Below, in pieces: positions 19,329-31,200 of a stretch of DNA of 64,000 nt. The stretch's first letter is position 1. The number at the start of each line of letters is the position of its first letter. The stretch comes from Strobilurus pachycystidiatus (lineage: Eukaryota; Basidiomycota; Agaricomycetes; Agaricales; Physalacriaceae). The stretch covers positions 3,534,001-3,598,000 of the forward strand of contig JAHLMK010000001.1 in the NCBI GenBank assembly GCA_019915135.1, given 5' to 3'. The translations under genes and the position numbers were made by a program. The notes beneath the pieces were generated by a model. That model ran no database searches and was not told the origin of the DNA. It worked only from the letters and a program-made list of their open reading frames with translations.

Positions 19329-20660
19329 ATGTCCATTATAGCGCTTTACAATCCAGTCTGCGGCGACAGCTCTGCAAAGGTTGGCTGTTCTGCGACGCAG
19401 ATCTTCTTGTTCGCTCATTACAATACACAGTCATTCTTCCACGACCGCGTCTTGCCCCTTCTGGCGGAGAACGGCAAGGTCGTTGACAAGGTCTTCGAAA
19501 CGGAGAGGGCTGATCATGCCGGCGAGCTCTTGATTGGCCATCTAGAGTCCACTCCTGGACAGGTTACCGTAGTACTAGGATCTGGGGACGGTACTCTCCA
19601 CGAGATCGTCAATTTCATATCCTCAGCTGAATTGAAGGGAGTTCGAGCTGGTGGACCACCACTCGGCTTGGATCTTGTTCTCGTTCCTTGTGGAACGGCA
19701 AATGCGCTGTATTCGTCTCTGTTTCCTCCTCAGGATCCGTCCGAGGAGAACTACAAACTGAAAGGCGTCCAATCCTTCATCGACAATTCTGGTACTATAC
19801 CACTTACAATTGCTATCACTACGCTATCTTCTCCACCCGCTGAGAAGAAGAAACCCAAGAGTCCGTACATTGACTCTTGTCAATCATCATACTCATGCTC
19901 GTCTCAGTTGCCATCTCCGCGGTCGTAACATCTACATGTCTTCATGCCTCAATCTTGCACGACTCGGAAGTCCTGCGAAAGGACTATCCAGGACTCGAAC
20001 GGTACAAGCTGGCAGCGGAGCAAAACGCTAACAAATGGTACAACAGTCACGTCAAACTGCTACCCACTGCCTCTGGGCTAGTCCAGTTGTACGACCCGAC
20101 TACCAAGTCCTTCGCTGAACACCCAGATAGCGACGAAGACCAACCCATCGTCGACTTGTACGGACCGTTCGCGTATTTCCTATCCACAGTCAACGTCGAT
20201 CGTCTGGAACCGACGTTCCGAATCACGCCTCTCGCTAGGGCCCTTCCCACTGAAGGCGCGTCGTGCGATGTGGTTATTGTTCGACCGTTCGAGGGAGGAG
20301 TCACGATAGATACGGCGGAGGAGCGCGCTTCGTTTGTACCCAAGCTGTGGGCAGTCATGGCCGGTGCCTACCAAAATGGTGCCCACACAGACTTGAGATT
20401 CAAGAGCGACGGTACGGTCGCACCTGATGGGGAGGGAGACTTTGTGGTCGAATACGTGCGCTGCGGTGGATGGGAATGGATACCCGTAAGTGACGATCTC
20501 GCATGCAGATCTCTTACTGAACGGTGAATAGGATGATATCGATGAGAATGCCCATCTTCTGTGCTCGGATGGGGCCATATATAAGATCCCACAGGGCGGT
20601 CGAGCGGTATGCTCAGCAGCTATACCCACAGGAGACGCTGGGTTCAGAGTATATACTTGA
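19329..20660 (+). CDS. sphingosine/diacylglycerol kinase-family lipid kinase
   Basis: Model join(19329..19379,19431..19860,19908..20485,20532..20660), 395 residues, introns of 46-51 nt. The N-terminus has the NPVCG loop, then the DAGK catalytic motif GSGDGTLHEIVN and VPCGTANAL. The C-terminal beta-rich lobe includes STCLHASILHDSEVLR and DVVIVRPF. The family phosphorylates sphingoid bases or diacylglycerol at membranes. LCB4/LCB5-type sphingosine kinases are usually longer, so the substrate is uncertain. The first intron has an atypical GTTGGC donor and the second GTCCGT. Confidence 0.85.
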
Positions 20661-20840
20661 GAGAATTTATTGTGGAGGAAATGTAATTGTATCCAAAGGC
20701 GTATTGTAGTCAGAATCCAAGAGTTAACTAGAACTGTTAAATGCATCCTTGCGCCATGGAGCGTGTGAACATTTTGCCCAATTCGCAAGTTTTCGCGTTC
20801 ACCTGCCAGCCCTTCATCTACTTGACGCTCACGATCCGAT

Positions 20841-22832
20841 ATGTCTATGCAAATTTTTGGAGAACAGGTGCGTCTTCTTCATCGCCCTGGGACGCGACTG
20901 ACATCCAGGTCTAGGCAACGGAGGAAAAGGCAGAGAATGCGCGCCTGTCCTCGTTCGTCGGCGCCCTCGCGCTCGGCGATCTCGTCAAGTCCACGCTGGG
21001 GCCCAAGGGAATGAACAAGATCCTCCAGTCCGCATCCACCGGCGATATCAACGTCACCAACGACGGCGCCACCATCCTCAAGGCCATCCAGCTGGACAAC
21101 GCCGCGGCGAAAATCTTGGTCAACATCTCCAAGGTGCAGGACGATGAGGTCGGCGATGGCACGACGAGTGTTTGTGTCTTATCGGCGGAGCTGCTGAGGG
21201 AGGCGGAGAAGCTCATCGCGCAGAAAATACATCCCCAGACCATCGTCGAGGGCTACCGCATTGCCAGTCTCGCTGCTTTGAAAGCATTGGAAGGTGCTGC
21301 AGTTGACAACTTGTGCGTTTGTTCTCGTTCCTGCTCACCGGGATCCTCGATTTACCTCCCTGTAGCTCCGACCCCAACGTATTCCGCCGAGATCTATTCA
21401 ACATCGCCCGAACAACCCTCTCCTCCAAGGTCCTGTCGCAAGACAAAGATTACTTTGCAAACCTTGCCGTCGATGCTGTTCTTCGGTTGAAGGTCCAAAC
21501 TCTCCGCAATTTTCAATGCTCGTCCGTCTTATTCCTTCTCGTAGGGCTCAACCGACTTGGAACACATCCAAATCATCAAAAAGGTTGGCGGAAAGCTGAC
21601 CGACTCTTACCTTGATGAAGGTTCGTTCATTCTCGAGGATTACATATGGCGTCCTGGCACTCAAATTCACTCCAGGGTTCATCTTGGATAAAACGATTGC
21701 AGTCAACTCACCGAAGCGATTGGAGAACGCGAAGATTCTTATTGCCAACACCTGTGGGTGCTCCATGATTTTACAGACGGACACAACTCATGAAATCTTC
21801 AGCCATGGACACTGACAAGATCAAGATCTTCGGCGCAAGAGTCAAGGTGGATGGCACCGGTAAACTCGCAGAACTTGAACGGGCTGAAAAGGTGCAAACA
21901 AGTTCCCAAAGACGCGATGACCGATGTTGACAAGTTGGCAGGAAAAAATGAAGGCCAAGGTGGACGCTATTGCCGCGCACGGTATCAACTGCTTCGTCAA
22001 CCGACAGCTGATCTACAACTACCCGGAATCACTCCTAGCAGAGCGGGGCATCATGGTCATTGAGCATGCTGACTTTGAGGGTGTTGAGCGGCTGTCATTG
22101 GTCACTGGAGGAGAGATCACCAGTACGTTTGAGCGACCAGATCTCGTCAGCCTTGGACAGTGTGATCTCATTGAGGAGGTCATGATTGGCGAAGACAAGG
22201 TGCGACTCTCAGTCCTTGACTATTACTCTGATACTGATTCCATATCTCCCGTCTTAGCTCATAAAGTTCTCGGGTGTGGCGGCTGGCGAAGCATGCACGG
22301 TGGTTCTACGCGGTTCAACGAACCAGATGGTCGACGAAGCTGATCGGTCATTACATGACGCGCTCTCGGTGCTCTCACAAACCGTGAAGGAGACGCGGAC
22401 TGTTCTCGGCGGTGGATGCTCTGAGATGCTGATGAGTTGTGCTGTCGAAGAGGCAGCGAGGACGGTTAAGGGCAAGAAGGCCATTGCGGTGGAAGCGTTC
22501 GGACGTGCCCTACGCCAAATTCCTACCATTCTTGCGGACAACGCAGGATTCGACTCGTCTGATTTGGTTGCCCGGCTACGTGCAGCGCACTATGAAGGCC
22601 AGTCAGAATCTGGGTTAGGTTTGTGTGCAGTCACATCTGCATTTTCCTGTAAACTAATTCATGCATTGCAGACATGAACGAAGGCACTATTGGCTCTATG
22701 AGGACACTGGGAATCACGGAGAGCTACAAGTTGAAGCGACAGGTGGTGCTGAGTGCTAGCGAGGCGGCAGAGATGATCATACGGGTAGACGATATCCTTC
22801 GGGCGGCTCCCCGCAAGAGAGAGGCAGTTTAA
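20841..22832 (+). CDS. CCT2: T-complex chaperonin subunit beta
   Basis: Model join(20841..20867,20915..21312,21366..21492,21545..21620,21676..21753,21803..21891,21942..22199,22258..22618,22672..22832), 524 residues, close to yeast Cct2. Start MSMQIFGEQ, then [19 protein letters not shown], the ATPase loop [24 protein letters not shown] and [12 protein letters not shown]. It is one of eight subunits of the cytosolic TRiC ring that folds actin and tubulin. Nine exons, all with 47-58 nt introns. The next gene starts 186 bp downstream on the same strand. Confidence 0.95.
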
Positions 22833-23018
22833 ATGTACTTACAGTAGGATATGGCGTGCTAATCTCATAGATATTTTTACTTGGAAGTGAGATATTCTTG
22901 GACACTGATCATACCCACGTCCAACGTGTCCGAGCCGCCGAATACGGCATCACTGCGCTCACTTAATTCTGCAACAAACACTCATCTTCCTCCGACGACC
23001 TTTGCGTCTTTCCGACCC

Positions 23019-26000
23019 ATGTCATTTCGTGCCCGACGGCCAGCGTCCCCTCCGCCGCCAGGAGTGCCGCATGCCCCTCAGCGCTTCCCGCATTCCCGGC
23101 AGGACCACTTGGATGCGGATGCTAGACGAGAGGCAGCGAGCAAGGGCTTCTATCCCGGCAAGTCGAGAGGGCATCCTTCCGGCGGCCTCAACTTGACTGG
23201 CGGCGAGTTCAAGCTGCTCATCATCGTCAGCCTGGTGGCGTCCGCGGTGCGCCTGTACCGCCTCTCCAAGCCCAACAGCGTAGTGTGCGTGTCCGCGCTG
23301 CCAATTTATATCCACCTTCATTGAGCGCGTATATCCACAGCTTCGACGAGGTGCACTTTGGCAAATTCGCCAGCAGATACATCAAAACGCAGTACTTTGT
23401 CGACGTGCACCCGCCGTTGGCCAAGTTGCTCATCACGCTCGCTGCCTTTGTCTTTGGATATGACGGCCATTTCGACTTTAAGGATATCGGAAAGTGCGTC
23501 GCGTCTCTCTGCCTGCCTTCTAGCTATTTATGCCGAGCCGCAGAGTATACGACAATGTGCCGTACGTCGCAATGCGTATGGTACCCGCGGTCCTAGGCGT
23601 CGCCACCGTTCCCATCTCTTACCTCACACTCCGCGCGCTTGACTGTCGCGCGACGACCGCACTCCTTGCCTCTCTGTTCATCACATTCGAAAACGGCATG
23701 ATCACCCAGTCCCGCCACATCCTTCTCGATTCCCCGCTCATTTTCTTCACCGCACTCTCCGTATTCTTCTGGGTCTGTTTCTGTAACGAGGACAAGCACG
23801 AACCATTCACCGAATCTTGGTGGGGCTGGCTCACGCTCTCCGGTCTCTCCCTCGGCGCTGTTGCAAGCTGCAAGTGGGTCGGCCTCTTCACCATTGCTAC
23901 AGTTGGCGTCAGCACGCTGCATCAACTCTGGAATTTACTCGGAGATGTCCGTCTACCACCCCGGCTGTTTGTCAAGCACTTTATGGCACGCGCGTTGTGC
24001 CTCATAGCGGTCCCGATCCTCTTCTACATGACCATGTTCCAGATCCACTTCATGATCCTCGGAAGTTCGGGAGAAGGCGACGGCTTCATGAGCTCCGAAT
24101 TCCAGCATACTTTGGGCGGCCGTGGCATGGCAGACACATATGCTGATGTAGCTATTGGCTCCCAGATCACTATACGACACGTCAACACGCAAGGAGGTTA
24201 TCTCCATTCCCATCCTCACAGCTTCCCTACCGGAAGTAAACGTACGCGTTCTCGTTCGCTACAGGTCTTGGGTTATTGCTGATATCTCTTCATCCAGAAC
24301 AACAAGTCACGCTCTATCCTCATCGCGATTCCAATAACGACTGGCGCGTTGCGAACGCGACTGCCTGGCTGGGAGAACCCGATTGGAAAAACGAGCCTCT
24401 CTACTATCTGTATCACGGTACCAAGATCAGACTCCGCCACATCACCACGGACAAGGCTCTTCACTCCCATGACGTTCGCCCTCCCGTCTCCGATGTAGAA
24501 TTCCAAAACGAAGTATCGGCCTACGGAATGTCGAACTTCGAGGGCGATGTCAATGATGAATGGATCATAGAGATCGAGAAAGGTGACAGGCGCGACAAGG
24601 AATCTAGCAAGCGCCTGCGTACACTCAGGACGACTTTCAGACTGAGGCATGTCCTCACGGGTTGTTACCTCTTCTCCCACAAGGTCAAACTGCCAGAGTG
24701 GGGCTTCGAGCAGCAGGAGGTGACATGTAACAAGAACGCTGTGCGCGCAAATTCGTTGTGGTATGTGGAGACCGCGATGCATCCTGGGAGTAAGCTGCTT
24801 CTACTCGTCTTTCTCTCTCGCAAACTGAACGATCTGTGCAGTGCCGACCGATGCACCTAAAGTAAATTACCGACTACCGGGATTCTTTGCCAAGTTCGTC
24901 GAGCTACAGAAAGTTATGTGGGAGACCAATGCCGGCTTAACCGATCGCCACACCTACGATTCCCGCCCCGAGTCGTGGCCTCGCCTCCGTCGAGGTATCG
25001 TGAGTCTATGTTTCGGTTCGGGGAAGCTCTGGTGCTCATCATATCTTCAGAACTTTTGGGTAAAAGACCACCGCCAAATATACTTGATCGGTAACCCCAT
25101 TGTCTGGTGGTTGAGTTCGTTGGCAGTCTTCTCTTACATCGCCGTTCGGGGCTTCTTGATATTGAGAGCCAAACGTGGATATCGCGATTTCGATAATAGT
25201 GAGTGTCAAGTGGTCTGTTCTAGCGAGCTTGAACTAACACGTTCTCGTTCTCAGCGAAAGTTGTGAAATACGACGGGTTATGCGGATTCCTTTTCATCGG
25301 ATGGTTCCTACACTACTTCCCCTTCTTCATCATGGGACGCCAGCTCTTCCTACACCATTACTTCCCGGCGTTATACTTCGCCATCCTGCTATCGTGCGGA
25401 GTCTTTGATCTCGTTACATCGACCTTGCGCCCTCGAGTGCGACTGCAGATAGCAGCAGTGCTTGCAATCATTGCTATATGGAACTTTGTTCACTTCAGCC
25501 CCCTCGCGTACGGGAGCCCCTGGACAAAGGCTGAGTGCAACAGCCATAAGTGGTTGAAGACCTGGGACTTTTCGTGTAATGATTTCTTGAGCGATGTGAG
25601 TACTGTCCTCGACAGTTGTGGCGCCATCGATGCTGAGCTTACATATAGTACGCGAAATACGACAATTTGGGTGCCACGACAACCAAGCCTGCTACGCCGG
25701 TCGCTACCGTCGGAGGAGAGCCTGGTGGTCGACCCGCTATGATAGTGGAGGACAAGAAACCGCAAGAGGCAGAGAAGGAACAGACTTCGGTGATTGCTGG
25801 GATGCCGGAACCGGGGCGGGACATCTTTGCTGGGAAAGTCGTCAAAGACGTTCCTAGTCAGGCAGCGCCACCTGCGCCACCGCCAGTACCAGCAGATGAG
25901 GAGAAGGTTATCAGTGTCGTTGGACAACCTGCTGAAGTGGTGAAGGATGAGACGGAGGCTGCTCCCGTCGCGGCCGACCCACCTGCACCTCCTGCACCGC

Positions 26001-26131
26001 AAGAGATGGCGTCTCCAAAGCTGGAAGACATAGAGGAAGAGGCGGCTAAGAAGCCGGCAGGACCGCTCGGCGAAGAGGACGCCGAAGCTGACAAAATTGC
26101 TCAGGAATTGTACGGCGAGGATACGGACTAA
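23019..26131 (+). CDS. protein O-mannosyltransferase (PMT family)
   Basis: Model join(23019..23284,23341..23493,23544..24235,24298..24789,24842..24999,25051..25198,25255..25595,25649..26131), 910 residues. A multi-pass ER membrane enzyme. The first luminal loop carries the catalytic FDEVHFGKFASRYI and DVHPPLAKLLI. The central MIR region includes VTLYPHRDSNNDW, and the C-terminal membrane segments include FPFFIMGRQLFLHHYFPALY. It transfers mannose from dolichol-phosphate mannose to Ser/Thr of secretory proteins. The FDEVHFGKF form points to the PMT1/PMT4 side rather than PMT2. An acidic Pro/Ala/Glu-rich tail of about 150 residues after the last membrane segment is unusual for the family. Confidence 0.93.
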
Positions 26132-26278
26132 AAGCATTATTCTACTCGTATTTATTATAGTCACGCTCAAGAGTGTATATCTGCTTGGGATGGTTTAGTT
26201 GTATAGGGCATACTAACTGTGTAATCATGAGTCTCTCTCGTGTCCGGGCGCACCAAACATTCGCAAGAGATGGAAGTT

Positions 26279-26494
26279 TGTTGGAATCTGGAGTTCACAG
26301 CCACTGACGATCATTCCCTGTACCCGCGATCAATCGCACCTTTATTTTCTCTTGACTCATACTGTCTATATATACATCGTACGCCGTCGTAGTCAGTAGT
26401 TCTTGCTTGCCTTTTGCCCCCATCACCGTCAATAGACCTTGCTTGGACCGTCCGCTCTTTGCACTCCCATCCCCGCGCTGTCCGTCTTTCTATA
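26279..26494 (+). repeat. 5' LTR of the gag-only element
   Basis: 216 bp, TG...TA ends, with TCTATATATA as a likely TATA signal near 26364-26373. Identical to the 3' copy. Confidence 0.93.
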
Positions 26495-26510
26495 GGTTAT
26501 GGGCCCCGAC
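26495..26510 (+). promoter_or_regulatory. primer-binding site of half-tRNA-iMet type
   Basis: GGTTATGGGCCCCGAC lies directly after the 5' LTR. It resembles the primer site of Drosophila copia, which pairs with the anticodon region of a cleaved initiator tRNA-Met rather than the tRNA 3' end. Confidence 0.65.
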
Positions 26511-26745
26511 CGTCGCTAATCACCATCACATCGACCCCTGCGCTTCTACCTTCTCATCGTCGTCGTTGTCATCGCCGTCGACTCTCGTGCCATCAGTGCC
26601 ATCACCCGCCATCGTGCCATCGTCCTCCGTGCCGTCGTTCTCTGTGCCATCACCAGTCCTTTGCTATCATCACCGTGCCATCTCCATCGTCATCGTGCAA
26701 TTCTCTTTGTGCCGTCTCCACCGGCATCGTGCCATCGCCGTCATC

Positions 26746-27546
26746 ATGTCGTCTAAACCCGCTTCCCGTACCATCATCCTCGACAATACCAACTACAGCA
26801 ACTGGTCCTATGCTACCCAGATGTCGCTCACCAAAGCTCGCGTCTGGGCTGTTGTCAGCGGTGCTGAGCCACGCCCCTTAGGTTCCCCCAACTCCAAGGC
26901 TGTCCAGTCTTGGGTGAAGCGGGACGAGGAGGCCATGTCGCGCATTGTTGAGCTCATCGATACCGATCAGTTTCACCTCACTCGCAAGATGCCGTCTTCC
27001 GCTGAGGCGTGGGGGAGTATTCGCACCTTCCACACCACAGACGGCCTCAGCACTGTCATCACCGTGTTCTTGGGGCTCTTCCGCAACAAGAGGAAGGCCA
27101 ACGTGTCCATGCGTGACCACATTGGATCCATCGAGTCCACCGTGCAGAAGCTCACTGACCTTGGCGAGGTCTGCTCCGACCGCCTGGTCATTTCGTTCAT
27201 CCTCGCTTCCCTTCCCGCCGAGTACGACCGACTTGTCATCGCTCTTGATTCCCACCCCGACCACAATAAACTCGACTATGTTGTCACTCGTATTCTTAAC
27301 GAGGAAGCCCGCCTGGCCAATGAGCACGAGACTGCTCTTGAGGCTGCCACCTCCAGTGCTCTCATTGCTGGTGGTCCGCGTCGTACCCCCGTTGATCGCT
27401 CCACCATTACATGCCACAAATGTGGTGGTGTTGGACATTTCCGCAATGAGTGCGGAACTTTCCCATTTAATCTTACCCCGACTGCATCCAACCCGGCATC
27501 TACACCACATGCCAGCATTGCGTATGCCCCTCATTACGCCCTCTAA
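26746..27546 (+). CDS. copia-type Gag with CCHC zinc knuckle
   Basis: 266 residues from an ATG in good context (MSSKPASRTIILDNTNYSNW). The body is the UBN2/retrotran_gag-type copia capsid (WGSIRTFHTTDG, VSMRDHIGSIESTVQKLTDL, ILASLPAEYDRLV). Near the C-terminus is a canonical CX2CX4HX4C knuckle (CHKCGGVGHFRNEC). The frame extends upstream into the LTR, but that part is low-complexity and the family starts at this ATG. It ends in TAA shortly after the knuckle with no remnant of protease or integrase. Confidence 0.9.
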   Translation: MSSKPASRTIILDNTNYSNWSYATQMSLTKARVWAVVSGAEPRPLGSPNSKAVQSWVKRDEEAMSRIVELIDTDQFHLTRKMPSSAEAWGSIRTFHTTDGLSTVITVFLGLFRNKRKANVSMRDHIGSIESTVQKLTDLGEVCSDRLVISFILASLPAEYDRLVIALDSHPDHNKLDYVVTRILNEEARLANEHETALEAATSSALIAGGPRRTPVDRSTITCHKCGGVGHFRNECGTFPFNLTPTASNPASTPHASIAYAPHYAL

Positions 27547-27585
27547 AAGCAGTGGGAGATCTCAGACGCTTTTGTGCTGTGAACT

Positions 27586-27593
27586 AGTGGGAG
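27586..27593 (+). promoter_or_regulatory. polypurine tract of the gag-only element
   Basis: AGTGGGAG directly abuts the 3' LTR, the expected place for plus-strand priming. Confidence 0.6.
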
Positions 27594-27809
27594 TGTTGGA
27601 ATCTGGAGTTCACAGCCACTGACGATCATTCCCTGTACCCGCGATCAATCGCACCTTTATTTTCTCTTGACTCATACTGTCTATATATACATCGTACGCC
27701 GTCGTAGTCAGTAGTTCTTGCTTGCCTTTTGCCCCCATCACCGTCAATAGACCTTGCTTGGACCGTCCGCTCTTTGCACTCCCATCCCCGCGCTGTCCGT
27801 CTTTCTATA
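27594..27809 (+). repeat. 3' LTR of the gag-only element
   Basis: 216 bp, identical to the 5' LTR, followed by the AAGTT target duplication. Confidence 0.93.
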
Positions 27810-27814
27810 AAGTT

Positions 27815-28238
27815 TACCATCCCCTAGCACAAGCTTATAAGGCCTGCAGAGTCAAGTTCGATGCTCAAGACCAGCTCAAGACTGCAGACCTTAGCTCAAT
27901 GATACAATCGAGTGTGATTTTATCATAGATCATTTTGACACGGAAGATGATAGTCAAGGCTCCTTGATTGAATGCTCCTCGCGCGTCTGTTGAAGCAAGT
28001 GGTCTTATCATTCAATGTTCTTATCATTCAATGCTGTCTGCACTATCATTCATGAAGTGTTGATACACTTATAGGAGAGAACACGCACTGATATACAATC
28101 ATTGTACCGAATTCTTCTGCCTTTTCCTTGCTAAGGGCGTACTGGTGCCGAGTGCGGAACATCAGCGGAATATTCCGTGGTGAACCTTTCTCATCGACTC
28201 TCATCGCCTTGCTCATCGCAATCTATTCAAGAACCATC
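27815..28238. other. intergenic, upstream of the NACHT gene
   Basis: No gene. A short near-repeat (TCTTATCATTCAATG, twice near 28004-28032) is the only structure seen. It should carry the NACHT-WD40 promoter. Confidence 0.45.
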
Positions 28239-31200
28239 ATGGATCCTCAGCCTACTCAGCACAAGAAGAAAGGGAAACTGGGACGTTTTATAAGCCGGAT
28301 CAAGCACCCTTTCCGGTCCAGTCGCTCGTCGTCGCCCCAACGTGCGACTAGTCCACAGCCCCAGCCTGTCGTTCAAGCACCTTCTGGTCCGTCAAATCTG
28401 GGCGCCTCAGCATCGCCGGCCTTAACATCTGCGGCAGGTGCTGGCGTCTCCCCGTCGTCAGGAAGCGCTCCTCAGCTCCCCGCTGTGCAGCTCGCTCCAT
28501 CCGAGCCGCAACCCCAGGACATCACCCAAGGTGCGCACGAGGGCTCTTCCTGCGTCGTCCTCAGACCTCATCAGGCTTCTAGGTCATCTACCTCTCTCTG
28601 TCCTGCCCACACCGTCGACTCAGAGTGGTCCGTTGTCTACACTCCAAGGACGTGCGTGAATACCACACCATATGACGCTCCCAATGACTGTCATCGTGCC
28701 AACAGTCACCTCATCTCCCACCATCGTGGCCAGTACCGACCAATCAGGTAGTGCGATTGCCGATACCGGTACGCATGCACTACGTGATTTCGCTGGTCCT
28801 GCTCACTAACGTTGTATAGCGAACGACGGCGGCGCTGTAGCGAATAGCGCTCCAGAAGGACATTCGAGGGCGAACATGAGCCCTCTCCAACCCTCCGGCC
28901 ATATCCAGGCAACGTTGATGGCTGGCGGAAAACTCGTCTGGGAGAGCTTTTGCACCGTCCTTAAGGTGGCGACCGAAGCCGCGGACGGAACACCAGTCAA
29001 AGGACCTCTGGCCGGCCTCAAAGCTGTCATCGAACTCGCAAACGTATGTCATCCGCATCCTTCTAGGGTACATTGTCGTGATGCTGTTCAAGGCTGTCCA
29101 GGACAACAAATCAACCATCAAGACCATCTTACAGAGGATCGACAATCTTCTCCACAAAATTTCTGACTCGGCCTCCGAAGTTCCGACCGAGTCACGCAAC
29201 AAGTTCATTGCGTACGTATCAACAGCCAGGCAATATACTAGAGTGCTAATATGCGTGATCCACAGGACACTTTGCTCCATCAAAACCAAGGGTGTTGATC
29301 TTGACGATCGAGGCTGGTTTAAAAGGATCGTGGAAGCAAATGACGACCAAGGGGACCTTCAGGAAGTACTTCAATCCATACAATGGGCTACGGAGGACCT
29401 CCAAGTAAGTGCCATAGTTGTGGTTTTCTATGCACTGTATCTTTGGGTTGACAATCGAGCAGCTGGATGTCTGCTTTGCGACTGAACGCTATGCTAAAGA
29501 CGCAAAGGAGAGCATTGAGGTAAGCTCCTACTATCCTCTCATGCTTATTAGTCACTCAATAGAGCTTTAGCGTGCTCGGATTGGGGAATGGCTCTGTGAA
29601 GAAGCTAGCTTTGCTGGGAAGGCGAACCAGCCTCACTCAAGGCTGTGCACTCGTGGGACTAGGGCAGATGTTCTTTCGCGCATCACAGCGTGGGCGGAAG
29701 ACTCTTCGAACACCAGTACACCTGTCTTCTGGCTCAATGGCCTTGCAGGGACTGGAAAATCCACCATTGCGTACACTGTTGCCAGTCAGTTCAGACAGAG
29801 AGGTCGACTAGGCGCTGCCTTCTTCTGTGGCCGCCAGCTGCCAAATGCTCGGAAGCGTCAGAATATCATTCCAAGCATTGCGTGTCTTCTGGCATGGAGC
29901 TCAGCGTCATATCGACACAAGGTCCTTGATGTCCATCCCGACAATCGCCTGCATGCCGACGTTCAATGCCGTGATCTCCTCATTGGCCCATGGATGAATG
30001 CTGCTGCCGACCGACCCAAGGACTTTCCTCCCCTGTTGGTTGTGGTGGATGCTCTTGATGAGCTTGATGTAGAAGGAAGGGAGCAGGGTGGAACCAAGTT
30101 TATCCAGCAGCTCATCCAGGCAGCAAAGGATGTTTGTGGCATAAAGTTCCTTGTCACCAGTCGCCCAGAAGTTGGCATTGTGGAACACTGCAAAGGTCTA
30201 CATCTTGAGTCTTCATACTCCCTGGAGACCATCTCCAAAGATGATGCTGACCAGGATGTCCGCACATATCTTGCTGAAGAACTTGATGACCTCAATTCAG
30301 CCATGCTTCTTGATCAGCTTGCGATTAGTGCAGCTGGTCTCTTCATCTATGCTGCAACTGCAGTGCGTTATGTGAAGACACCAGGCACAAAGGTGGAGTG
30401 GGTTGAGCGTCTGACGGAATTCTGTAAAACATGGCCAGTGGGGGATGATGATGATAACCCTTTGGATAGCCTGTACAAGGGCATTTTTCTTCAATGGTTT
30501 CAAAAGGGGTCAAAATTCTGGGTTCGTCGCATCCAGGTTCTTCACACTATTTTGTGTGTACGAGAGCCGCTTGCTATTCATACTCTTGCTACATTGCTTC
30601 CCTCAGTGGATTTTGCCATTGTTCAGGATACTGTAGAGAATCTCCAAGCAGTCTTACGTGTAGGAGCAGGAGATGGACAGGTTACTATGTACCACAAGTC
30701 CTTTGCTGACTTCCTTTCTGATGCCACACGGGCACCAGAATGGCTGGTATGCAATATTCATCTTTGCAACCAGAATCTTGTTATGTCTCTCTTTGACATT
30801 TTGCATGAGCAGCTTTGTTTCAACATATGCAAACTTCCATCATCGCATGTTTTAGATACTGAGGTAGCAGACTTTGATAAACGTATTCAAAAGCATATTA
30901 AGCCAGAGCTTCGCTATGCTTCGCGGTACTGGTCAGCTCATTTTTTTTCATCAGTGGGCAAGGCATCAGAAAAATTTACTCTCAATAACTGGAAGAAGGC
31001 CATGTCAAAGTTGTCTACATTTTGCATGAATAAAGGACTCTTCTGGATGGAGGTTATGAGCATTCTAGGTTTTCGGGGTGAGTGTGCACTCTCCCTCAGA
31101 CGTGCACAAAAGGCTTTAAAAAGTCTGGTAAGTCATTTGAATGCTATTATAAATATACATCATCCTGATATTTCTTACAAGTCACCTTCTCATGAACTTG

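Larger units (their letters stand above)
26279..27809 (+). mobile_element. gag-only copia-type LTR element (TR-GAG-like)
   Basis: Two 216 bp LTRs (26279-26494 and 27594-27809) are identical base for base by eye, start TGTTGGAATC and end CTATA. A 5 bp target duplication AAGTT flanks the element (26274-26278 and 27810-27814). The interior of about 1.1 kb encodes only Gag with one zinc knuckle; no protease, integrase or reverse transcriptase is present. Identical LTRs imply very recent insertion, so replication must have used enzymes supplied in trans. Inserted about 140 bp after the O-mannosyltransferase stop. Confidence 0.93.

Noticed and set aside
26407..26745. Upstream in-frame extension of the copia Gag
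   Set aside because: It starts inside the LTR and is low-complexity Ser/Pro/Val; the family begins at the ATG at 26746.
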